Assembly: GCA_016197205.1 (NCBI GenBank)
Contig: JACPWG010000110.1
Coordinates: forward strand, 1-64,000
Length of the DNA: 64,000 nucleotides
Origin: Planctomycetota bacterium
GTDB lineage: Bacteria > Planctomycetota > MHYJ01 > WSZJ01 > JACPWG01
Direction: 5' to 3'
The position numbers and the translations under genes are program-made. Positions within the stretch are counted from its first letter, which is position 1. Every line of letters begins with the position of its first letter. The notes under the pieces were generated by a model. That model did not search any database, was not told the origin of the DNA, and saw only the letters and a program-made list of their open reading frames with translations. Shown here in pieces: positions 36,463 through 43,666 of the stretch.

Positions 36463-37920
36463 ATGAACGTGACCCGCCGCCTTCGGACCGCTCTCGCCGT
36501 CCTTTCCCTCGCCCTCCCCATCGCGCCCGTGCTGGCGGACAATCCGGCGGGGCTCGAGGACCACGTCCGCAAGGAAATCGACCGGCGCCTCGAGGCCGGC
36601 GCTTCACGCATGCGCGAGGCAGCCCTCGCCGAACTGCGCGCGGCCCTGGCCGCCGCGGACGCGACCGGAGCCGCGGCCCCGGGCGGGGTCCTTGCCGCGC
36701 TGAACACCATCGTCACCGAGGAGCCGCTCGCGCACGTGAAGTACCTCGCTTCCGACGACCTGAAGGGCCGCGAGTCGGGCGAGGAGGGCTGCCGCACGGC
36801 CGCCGCGTACATCGCCGACAGGTTCAAGGCCATGGGGCTCGCGCCCGCCGGCGACGACGGCACGTATTTCCAGCATTACACCATCCGCGCCCGCGGCGGC
36901 AAGAAGGACACGGCGAACGTCGTGGCCATCCTGCCCGGTACAGACGCGCAGCTCAAGGACGAGCTCGTCATCGTCGGCGCGCACTACGACCACGTCGGCC
37001 AGGGAAAGGGCTTCGTGGGCGGCCGCATCGGCGGACCCAAGGGGGATGACAACATCTGGAACGGGGCGGACGATAACGCCTCCGGCACGTCCGGCGTCCT
37101 CTCCATCGCGCGCGCGCTGGCCGCCTCCGGTCTTCCTCCGCGTCGCACTATCCTCTTCCTGCTCTTCTCGGGCGAAGAGAAGGGCCTCCTGGGCTCGGCG
37201 CACTACGTGAAGCATCCCCTCTACCCGCTCGCGAAGACCGTCGCGATGGTGAACCTCGACATGATCAGCCGGAACGCCCCGAACAAGATCGGCGTGCAGG
37301 GCACCACGACCAGCGCCCCGTTCAAGGGCTGGGTCGAAGAGGCCGGGCGCGAGGTCGGGCTCACGGTCTCGACCGGCGAAGGATTCACGTTCGCGCAGAG
37401 CGACCAGTTCTCCTTCTATCTGAAAAATGTCCCGTGCCTCTTCTTCGACAGCGGCATGCACAAGGACTACCATCGCGTGACGGACTCCTGGGACAAGATC
37501 GACGCCGGGAAGATCGCGAAGGTCGCCCGGATGGCCGGCCAGGTGGTTTGGCGCGCGGCGAACACCGACGAAGAGATGGAGTTCCGGAAGCTGTCTTCGG
37601 CCCTGTTCGGCGGCCTCGGCGGCGGCAAGCCGCGGCTGGGCGTGGAGCTCGACCAGCTTGACGCGGAGACGCGCGAGGACGCGGGCCTGCCCAAGGAGCG
37701 CGCGGGCGCGTACATCAAGTCCGTAGTCGAAGGGACCGCCGCGGAAAAGGCGGGCATGCAGGACGGCGACATCGTGCTGGCGTTCGGCGGCAAGGTCCTG
37801 CCCGCGAAGGGCACGGTCGAGGCGTTCCGTGAGGCCATCACGAAGGCCGAGAAGGGCCCGGTGCGGATCACGGTCTGGCGCGACGGCAAGGAGCTGGAGC
37901 TGACCGCGACGCTGAAGTAG
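36463..37920 (+). CDS. Secreted M28 zinc aminopeptidase with PDZ domain
   Basis: 485 residues. Signal peptide: RRLRTALAVLSLALPIAPVLA, cleaved before DN. The peptidase has metal-ligand motifs GAHYDHVG (His), GADDNASGTSG (Asp), FSGEEKGLLGS (Glu pair), NLDMIS (Asp) and a final His in HKDYHRVTDSWDKID. Residues 390-485 are a PDZ domain (GVELDQLDAETRE, then AAEKAGMQDGDIVLAFGG). It should trim peptides in the periplasm or outside, and the PDZ may hold substrate C-termini. ATG at 36463 is chosen because it starts the signal peptide; upstream frame is Pro-rich noise. Confidence 0.9.
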   Translation: MNVTRRLRTALAVLSLALPIAPVLADNPAGLEDHVRKEIDRRLEAGASRMREAALAELRAALAAADATGAAAPGGVLAALNTIVTEEPLAHVKYLASDDLKGRESGEEGCRTAAAYIADRFKAMGLAPAGDDGTYFQHYTIRARGGKKDTANVVAILPGTDAQLKDELVIVGAHYDHVGQGKGFVGGRIGGPKGDDNIWNGADDNASGTSGVLSIARALAASGLPPRRTILFLLFSGEEKGLLGSAHYVKHPLYPLAKTVAMVNLDMISRNAPNKIGVQGTTTSAPFKGWVEEAGREVGLTVSTGEGFTFAQSDQFSFYLKNVPCLFFDSGMHKDYHRVTDSWDKIDAGKIAKVARMAGQVVWRAANTDEEMEFRKLSSALFGGLGGGKPRLGVELDQLDAETREDAGLPKERAGAYIKSVVEGTAAEKAGMQDGDIVLAFGGKVLPAKGTVEAFREAITKAEKGPVRITVWRDGKELELTATLK

Positions 37921-38163
37921 CGAACAGCCCCCGCGAAGTAGACGTCTCGAGGGGACGGGCCCCCGCCGACCGGCGGAGGGCCTGTCCCCTCTTCATTTCC
38001 CCGTCCCCGCTTGCTTTTCTGTTGCCGGAACAGGGCCGCTGCATCTAGAATCCCGGCACGGCGGGGCCGCGGACAAGCGGCCATGCAACCGCAGCGGCGC
38101 CGCGCTCCCCGCCGGCGACCCGCGACAGGCGCCCCGCCCCGGTCCCCTGACGATGGAGGCCTG

Positions 38164-39096
38164 ATGTCCACTTCGTCCCAAACCAAGGTCCTGTCCCGCG
38201 TGGGCGCGAGCGCCCCGAAGCCCTTGCCGACGCCGAAGCCCGCCCCGACCCGCGCTCCGGTGTCGCCGAAGTCCTCCGGTCCCCTCGCCGGCCTCCACAT
38301 CGCGGTCATCGGCGCGGGAAAGATCGGCGAGACGCTCATCCAGGGGCTCGTGGACTCGCGGGTCGTCCATCGCACGCAGCTCATCGCCACCACCAGCAAC
38401 CGCGACCACAGCCAGGCGCTGGCGCGCAAATTCCACATCCGCGTCGCGCCGGCGAACATGGTCGCCGTGAAAACCGCCGACATCGTGCTCCTGTGCGTGA
38501 AGCCGCAGGTCATGTCGGAGGTCTTGAACGAGATCCGGCCGATCCTCGAACCGCGGCAACTCCTGATCTCCGTGGCCGCCGCCGTCAGCACGGCGTACAT
38601 CGAGCGGATCCTGGAGAAGCCGGTGCCGGTCGTCCGCTGCATGCCGAACACCCCCTGCCTGATCCGCGCGGGGATGACGGGCCTCTGCGCCGGCAAGCAC
38701 GCGACGGCTGCGAACGTCGAAACGGCGCGCACGATTTTCGACTCCGTGGGCCGCACGGTGGTGCTCGACGAGCGGCACATGGACGCCGTGACCGGGCTCT
38801 CGGCCAGCGGACCCGCTTTCCTGTACATCGTCATCGAGGCGCTCGCCGAGGGGGGCGTGAAGGTCGGCCTGCCGCGCGACGTCGCGACCGAGTTGGCCTC
38901 GCAGACGATGCTCGGCTCGGCGCGCATGGTCCTCGAAACCCATGAGCACCCGGCGAAACTGAAGGATGCGGTCACGACCCCCGCCGGCTGCACGATGGAC
39001 GGCATCCTGCAGCTCGAGGAAGGCGGCCTCCGCGTCACGCTGATCAAGGCGATCGTCGAGGCCACCCGCCGGGCAACCGAGCTCCTGCACGGTTGA
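38164..39096 (+). CDS. proC: Pyrroline-5-carboxylate reductase
   Basis: 310 residues, about 40 more than usual because of a Pro/Lys-rich N-terminal extension. The Rossmann motif is AVIGAGKIGETLIQG; further family signatures are VLLCVKPQ, RCMPNTPC, VTGLSASGPAF and the ProC signature ending PAGCTMDGILQLEEGG. It catalyses NAD(P)H-dependent reduction of 1-pyrroline-5-carboxylate to proline in the cytoplasm. GGAGG at 38155-38159 precedes ATG 38164. It lies about 100 bases before the deiodinase-like gene. Confidence 0.94.
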   Translation: MSTSSQTKVLSRVGASAPKPLPTPKPAPTRAPVSPKSSGPLAGLHIAVIGAGKIGETLIQGLVDSRVVHRTQLIATTSNRDHSQALARKFHIRVAPANMVAVKTADIVLLCVKPQVMSEVLNEIRPILEPRQLLISVAAAVSTAYIERILEKPVPVVRCMPNTPCLIRAGMTGLCAGKHATAANVETARTIFDSVGRTVVLDERHMDAVTGLSASGPAFLYIVIEALAEGGVKVGLPRDVATELASQTMLGSARMVLETHEHPAKLKDAVTTPAGCTMDGILQLEEGGLRVTLIKAIVEATRRATELLHG

Positions 39097-39197
39097 GCCG
39101 GGAGGGGCCGCGGGCCCAAGCACGCCGGCGTTTTCAGCGGGGTCCGGCGCGGACCGGGTCGGCCGGTCGAGGCGCCGCCATTGGAGAGCAGGGTCCC

Positions 39198-39926
39198 ATG
39201 AGCCTTCGAAAATTCGTGACGCTGGGCCTTCTGTGCGCCTCCCTCCTGGCGGGTGCCGTGCGCGAGGCCGGGGCGCAGCATCGTCCACCCGGCCAGGATC
39301 CCCGCGGGCCGGACAAGGCGCCGAAGCTCGGCGAGGCCGCGCCCGACTTCACGCTGCGCTCCCTGGACGACAAGCAGGAAGTGAAGCTCTCGAAGCTCGT
39401 GGGGAAACGGCCGATCGTCCTGGTCTTCGGCAGCTACACGTGACCTCCGTTTCGTCAACAGGCCGGGAGCCTGGAGAAGCTGTACGAAACGTACAAGGAG
39501 AAGGCCGAGTTCTTCCTGGTGTACATCCGCGAGGCGCATCCCGTGGATGGCTGGGCCATGCCGGTGAATCGAAGGGAAGGGATCGAAATCCCGAATCACA
39601 AGGACCTCGCCTCGCGCCGGAGCGCCGCGTCGAAGTGCGTCGAGGGGCTGAAGCTTGCGCTGCCCACGCTCATCGACTCGATGGACGGCTCGGCGGAGCA
39701 GTCGTACTCCGGCTGGCCCGACCGGATCTTCCTCGTCGGCCTGGACGGCAAGCTCGCGTACCGGGGGGAGCCGGGCCCGCGCGGCTTCAGCGTCGGCGAC
39801 GCCGAGGCCGCGCTGCGCAAGTTGCTGGGCCTGCCCGGCCGGACCGCCGGCCCCGACGAGAGGGCGGGCGAGGAGGGTCGCGCGAAGGGCGGTGAGAAGG
39901 GGGGCGGGGGATCGGGGGGGAAGTGA
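39198..39926 (+). CDS. Deiodinase-like selenoprotein with in-frame UGA (Sec82)
   Basis: Read through the TGA at 39441-39443 the gene encodes 242 residues: signal peptide (1-26), thioredoxin-like fold with PDFTLRSLDD, then FGSYT-Sec-PPFRQQ, FFLVYIREAHPVDGW and PDRIFLVGLDGKLAYRGEPG, and a Gly/Lys tail. This matches the iodothyronine-deiodinase/peroxiredoxin-like family, whose active site reads FGSxT-U-PPF. The frame is the same on both sides of the TGA, and similarity continues without a break, so the codon is read as selenocysteine rather than stop. A hairpin 15 bases downstream fits a bacterial SECIS. If UGA were a stop, the 81-residue product would lack its catalytic residue. Probably a secreted thiol/selenol redox enzyme. 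Confidence 0.87.
39444..39474 (+). promoter_or_regulatory. Candidate bacterial SECIS hairpin
   Basis: Fifteen bases after the UGA, CAGGC (39459-39463) and GCCTG (39469-39473) form a five-pair stem around the loop CGGGA. Bacterial SECIS elements are short stem-loops just downstream of the UGA with G in the apical loop, bound by SelB. Position and loop fit; the stem is short. Confidence 0.5.
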
Positions 39927-40097
39927 GGAGCGCACGGCCGCCCGGAAACGCTTCCCCGGCCGGCGGCCGAAAAAAAATCATCCACCCTGCTTCGCTCGCT
40001 GTGGCGAGCTACGGAGGGTAGTGGGCCTTCGATATCGATCCTGGGGGTGCCCGGTATGGGGACGATGGAAGCGGAACGGGTCCGCGACGGACACACG

Positions 40098-40258
40098 GAA
40101 CCGCGACCGTGAGGGAGCGGCCTCCGCGCGTTCTTCCGGAGCCGCGGATTCGACTTCGCTGCCCGGTGGGTTCGCAGGGCGCTCCCATGCGGGTCGGCGG
40201 CCTCGAACCGAAGGTCATGGCAGAACGCCCCCAGACCGCTCCCTCACGGTCGCGGTTC
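40098..40258. repeat. Inverted pair of the 25-bp dispersed repeat
   Basis: gaaccgcgaccgtgagggag (40098-40117 and on to 40120) pairs with its reverse complement at 40236-40258 with one change; the 25-base core is also at 16363-16387. The 115 bases between are unrelated to the flanking genes. Confidence 0.7.
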
Positions 40259-40410
40259 GGTTTCCACGCGGGACGCGCCTGCGACGGAAACGACGGACCT
40301 ACCGGAACGACATTGAAGGCCCGGCAGTCTACTCCCCGGGGGGCTTTGCGGGTTCGCGTGATCCCCTCGTGGAGTAGCCTGCCGCGGCCGGCGGCCGCAA
40401 CCACCGCCCG

Positions 40411-40480
40411 CTGACGAATGACCAAGCTCCGAGGACCGATGACCCACTCGGGCCTTCGCCCGAGTTGGTCATTGGTCATT
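40411..40480. repeat. Dispersed repeat with 8-bp hairpin
   Basis: 40411-40430 is the exact reverse complement of 121-140. ACTCGGGC (40446-40453) pairs with GCCCGAGT (40458-40465) around CTTC, followed by two tggtcatt units. It is the same family as at the window start. Confidence 0.7.
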
Positions 40481-40653
40481 GTCCCCGCAAGACTTGCGCA
40501 TGTGACGCAAATCCTGCGCGGGAATAGTATATCCTTGACGACCGGCCCTCCGCGGGCTATTCTCGGTCGGGGGGAACTGGCGACGCGGACGGCAGGCCGT
40601 GTCCGACGCCAGCCATCAAGACGAACCGTCGCCACCTCGTCGGAGAGATCGGA

Positions 40654-41208
40654 ATGAGCCTGATCGTCTGCCCCGACTGTCGCGGAAAGGTTTCCAGTTA
40701 CGCCCCCGCCTGTCCGCATTGCGGCTGTCCAGCGCCGATCCGCTGGGACTCCGTGGCCTCCTCGACCCAGTCGGGCCGGGTCGCGGCGGGGGGCCCCGTG
40801 AGCTTCGGGGATCAGTTCATCCGAGGGATCCTGACGATCCTCGTCCTCCTCGTGGGCGTGGCGTTTGTTTCCGCCGTCGTCTCGAACGATGGGCGCTTCG
40901 ACACGAACACGCCGAGGTTCGCGGTGGAGAATCTGAAGCGAGGCGTGGACACGATCCGGGAAGGGCTCCCCGCGGGGGCCGGCGCCGTGCGCGAGGCGGC
41001 GGAGTCGGCGAAGTCGGCCGGCTCGGTGGTCACGCAACGCGTGGACGCCCTGACCGAGCAGGTCGCCCCCGCCGCGCGCAAGCTCTACGAAGTCCTCTCC
41101 CCGCAGGAGCAGATCGCCCTTTGGGTGGGAACGGGCGTGATGGTCCTCCTCCTGCTCACCGCGGCCTTCCGCGCGGCGAGCACCACACCCGCCGTCGCGA
41201 AGCGGTAG
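40654..41208 (+). CDS. Zinc-ribbon membrane protein with coiled middle
   Basis: 184 residues, function unknown. The N-terminal zinc ribbon has Cys6, Cys9, Cys20 and Cys23 (CPDC and CPHC). A first membrane segment (FIRGILTILVLLVGVAFVSA) and a last one (IALWVGTGVMVLLLLTAAF) bracket an Ala/Glu-rich helical region that looks coiled-coil. GGAGAG precedes ATG 40654. This double-ended membrane layout with a small ribbon is common among uncharacterised planctomycete proteins. Confidence 0.7.
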   Translation: MSLIVCPDCRGKVSSYAPACPHCGCPAPIRWDSVASSTQSGRVAAGGPVSFGDQFIRGILTILVLLVGVAFVSAVVSNDGRFDTNTPRFAVENLKRGVDTIREGLPAGAGAVREAAESAKSAGSVVTQRVDALTEQVAPAARKLYEVLSPQEQIALWVGTGVMVLLLLTAAFRAASTTPAVAKR

Positions 41209-41517
41209 GGCCGCAGCGACGGAAACCGGGCGTGCTTCCCGGGGCGGCTTCGGCCCGGCGCCTGCCGGACGCCGGACGGGAGGCGCGGACCGGCCCGCGT
41301 GGGGTGCGACGGCCTTCGAAGTTCTTGCCAGGAGCCGCCGGCGTTCGGACGCCGGCGACGTTGTTTTTTGAGGGGGGGGGGGGACGGGACCGCGCGAAAG
41401 GGCGCGCCAGTCGCAATCGACGGCCTCGGGCGCCCGCCACGGAACCGCGGCCCCTCGACTCGGCCTGCGGCCTCGCTCAGGGCGAGGGAGCGGCCTCGGG
41501 GTATCAGGGCACTCCCT
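41209..41517. other. Intergenic region with a 13-base G run
   Basis: No gene is supported. A TTGTTTTTTGA stretch is followed directly by a run of about thirteen G residues near 41372-41384, and a gagggagcggcctcgg remnant related to the dispersed 25-base repeat lies at 41483-41498. Confidence 0.5.
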
Positions 41518-42696
41518 ATGGCTCATGCATTCGGTGACTGTGGCGGACTCGGTCCGCACCCGGGGCGCGCGCTCGCCACAATCGTGGGCATGCTTGTGCT
41601 CGGCTGCGAGGCGCTCCCGGAGGGGCCGGCCTCGCCGCGGCTCGACCAGGCGCAAGTCCTTGGGACGCACAACTCCTATCACCTCGCTCCGGATCCGGTG
41701 GCCCTCCGGCTCATGGCCGCGGCGGCTCCCGGCGAGGCCCGGACGAACGATTACTCGCATCGTCCGATTCCCGAGCAGCTCGAGCGGCTCGGCGTGCGCC
41801 AACTCGAGCTGGACCTTTATCTCGATCCGGCCGGCGGGCTGTACGCGCATCCGATGGCGCTGAGGGTGGCCGCACGCGAACGGACGCGGGTGCCTCCGCA
41901 CGACCCGGACGGGAAACTCCGCGTGCCGGGGATCAAGCTCCTGCACAGCCCCGATTTCGACTTTCGCACGACGGCCCTCACCCTCCGCGACGCGCTTGCG
42001 CAGGTGCGCGACTGGTCGGACCTCCACCCGCGCCACTTCCCGGTTTTTCTCCTGCTGGAACTCAAGTCGGATGCCTTCTGGCCGATGACGCGTCCGCTGA
42101 AATGGGACGCGGCCGGGCTGGAGGCGTTGGAGCAGGAGGTGCTTGCTACGCTGCCGCGCGAGCGCCTGCTGACGCCCGACGACGTGCGCGGGTCGGCCGC
42201 GACCCTGCGCGAGGCCGTGGAAGGGCATGGCTGGCCGTCGCTCGACTCCGCCCGCGGGAAGATCGTGCTGCTTCTGGACAACGAAGGGGACGAGCGGGAC
42301 GTCTACCTCGCCCGGAGCCGGACGCTTGCCGGACGGTTGTGTTTCGTGAGCGTGCCGCGCGGGCACGCGGCCGCGGCCTTCATGAAACGGAACGATCCGG
42401 TAGGTGGGTTCGAGGAGATCCGTGCGCTGGTCGCCGCTGGTTTTCTCGTCCGCACGCGCGCCGACGACGGCGGTGGCGCCACGCGCGCGAACGACACGAC
42501 GCGACGCGACCGGGCGCTTGCGAGCGGGGCGCAGCTCGTGAGCACGGACTTTCCGGAGCCCGATCTACGGCGATCACCCTATGCGGTGCGCTTGCCGGGG
42601 GGGCTCGTGGCGCGGTCGAATCCGGTCTCGGGCGTCCCCGGGTTGGAAGACGCGGATTTGAAAGAGGGCGGGGACCCGGCGCGCGAGGGGCGCTGA
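41518..42696 (+). CDS. Ca2+-dependent phosphoinositide-type phospholipase C lipoprotein
   Basis: 392 residues. A lipobox-like LVLGC lies at residues 26-30 after a hydrophobic segment, suggesting an anchored exported protein. The catalytic TIM-barrel shows the family's LGTHNSYH at the first catalytic His, VRQLELDLYLDP and LLHSPDFDF; later FPVFLLLELKSD and KIVLLLDNEG are barrel strands. The family hydrolyses phosphoinositide-like lipids or their head groups. The start is uncertain: ATG at 41518 gives a full signal, ATG at 41590 would leave almost none. Ends against a broken phosphotransferase gene on the other strand. Confidence 0.75.
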   Translation: MAHAFGDCGGLGPHPGRALATIVGMLVLGCEALPEGPASPRLDQAQVLGTHNSYHLAPDPVALRLMAAAAPGEARTNDYSHRPIPEQLERLGVRQLELDLYLDPAGGLYAHPMALRVAARERTRVPPHDPDGKLRVPGIKLLHSPDFDFRTTALTLRDALAQVRDWSDLHPRHFPVFLLLELKSDAFWPMTRPLKWDAAGLEALEQEVLATLPRERLLTPDDVRGSAATLREAVEGHGWPSLDSARGKIVLLLDNEGDERDVYLARSRTLAGRLCFVSVPRGHAAAAFMKRNDPVGGFEEIRALVAAGFLVRTRADDGGGATRANDTTRRDRALASGAQLVSTDFPEPDLRRSPYAVRLPGGLVARSNPVSGVPGLEDADLKEGGDPAREGR

Positions 42697-43296
42697 GCCG
42701 GGCGGGTGCGCCTGCCGGCGAGCTGCGCCAGCGCGTACTCGCGCCGCGAGGTCACGCGGGACACCGCGTCGCCAAGCTCGGCGATGGGGATGCGGTGGAC
42801 CCCCGCCGCGATCGTCCCCACGACCTCCCATGGGCGCGGGCCGCCGCCCGGCCCTCCCCGGAAGGTCAGCGCCCGCGCAAAAATAACTGCGCAGACTCGG
42901 ACCTCGAGGCTCCTGGGGGCGCGGCCCACTGGGCCGCGCTGCGCGGGCCGGAGGCCCGCGCCCCCAGGCATCGGTCGATCCACGAAACTGTAAAGTAATT
43001 CTTGCGCGGGCGCTCAGCGGCAGCCCCTCTACGAAGGACCGGATCAGCACCCTGCGGCCGGCCTCGGGCAGGACTCCCGCCACCCGCGGAACCTGGAAGG
43101 GCAGCGGGAGCCGCCCCAGCCGTTGCAGGACCCGGGCCTCGGCATAGCATCGGTCGTCCAGCCCGAGCGGGGCGTCGTACCTCGGGAGCAGCACGACATA
43201 GTCGCCACTCCACCCCGCAGTGTCGGGGTCGAGGGTCACTTCGGCGCCGAACACGTCGCGCGAAAGGCCCTCTCCCAGCCGACGCGCGCGACCGAC
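42694..43296 (-). pseudogene. Aminoglycoside-phosphotransferase-like gene broken by a mobile repeat
   Basis: From 43296 leftward the frame reads RLGEGLSRDVFGAEVTL, DYVVLLPRYDAPLG and LIRSFVEGLPL, typical of the APH/kinase N-lobe, then runs into repeat copy D at 43013. Beyond the element the code resumes as TFRGGPGGGPRPWEVVGTIA and SRVTSRREYALAQL. Taking out the 145-base element plus one TCA copy (148 bases) joins GLPL to TFRG in a single frame. The N-terminus has no start codon (a TAG lies at 43297-43299) and the C-lobe with its catalytic Asp is missing, so the gene was probably already damaged or is doubly broken. Confidence 0.75.
42869..43013 (-). mobile_element. MITE-like repeat, copy D, inserted in a gene, TCA duplication
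   Basis: A 145-base copy nearly identical to copy B, from GCGCCCGCGCAAAAATAAC to GTAATTCTTGCGCGGGCGC. TCA flanks it on both sides (42866-42868 and 43014-43016). It interrupts the phosphotransferase-like frame, which is restored by exact removal of element plus one duplication. It encodes no protein, so it must be moved by a transposase from elsewhere. Confidence 0.9.
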
Positions 43297-43584
43297 CTAG
43301 ATCCGAGTCCCCTCCCCTTGCGCAGTCGCTGCCCCGAAGCATCGCTCCAGCAGGCGTCGACTGCGGGACTCCCCGGATTCGCAGGCGGGCGATTCCTGTG
43401 CTGCCTCGAATTCCGCCTCGGTAAGGCCAAATGGCGCGCCACCCTCGGTCCAGCCCACCACCAGGATCCGCTCGCCGCCATATTCTGCCCATTCGCCGGT
43501 CCTGTCGTCGGACGCACCGTTCGGGTACGCGGCCCCCCGGCGTGGGCGGCGCGGGCCTCCACGCCCACGGCGTTTCTTGCTCAT
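43297..43584 (-). CDS. Small conserved hypothetical protein
   Basis: 95 residues. A basic N-terminus (KKRRGRGGPRRPRRG) leads to a short folded part RILVVGWTEGGAPFGLTEAE, a pattern (GxTxxGxPxGxTxxE) that I have seen as the C-terminus of small conserved bacterial proteins of unknown role. The ATG at 43584 has no strong ribosome site. It reads in the same frame as the phosphotransferase remnant, separated from it only by the TAG at 43297-43299. Confidence 0.5.
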   Translation of the reverse strand: MSKKRRGRGGPRRPRRGAAYPNGASDDRTGEWAEYGGERILVVGWTEGGAPFGLTEAEFEAAQESPACESGESRSRRLLERCFGAATAQGEGTRI

Positions 43585-43666
43585 GTCCCGCACGCAAGCG
43601 TTTCCTGTCGACCCACGCTCGAACCCTCTCCAGCCTTTTGATTTCAGGCCTGGCCCGGTCACCCTG

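Larger units (their letters stand above)
39927..40653. other. Repeat-rich intergenic region
   Basis: No gene is supported in this 727-base gap. It holds the inverted pair of the ctccctcacggtcgcggtt repeat (arms 40098-40120 and 40236-40258), the repeat shared with the window start (40411-40467), and gattggtcattggtcatt-like units to 40480. Open frames across it are short or are shadows. Confidence 0.6.

Noticed and set aside
39093..39443. A complete 116-residue protein ending at the TGA
   Set aside because: The family's catalytic motif continues in the same frame after the TGA, so the codon is taken as selenocysteine and the true start as ATG 39198.
41372..41384. G run as a functional quadruplex
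   Set aside because: A single run of G without further tracts nearby; may equally be a sequencing or assembly artefact.
40009..42366. A 785-residue minus-strand open frame
   Set aside because: Covers repeats and the reverse of the zinc-ribbon and PI-PLC genes; no recognisable content.
42574..43254. A continuous 226-residue minus-strand gene
   Set aside because: It reads through the mobile repeat; after the element the frame is wrong for the phosphotransferase family, so it is annotated as a broken gene.
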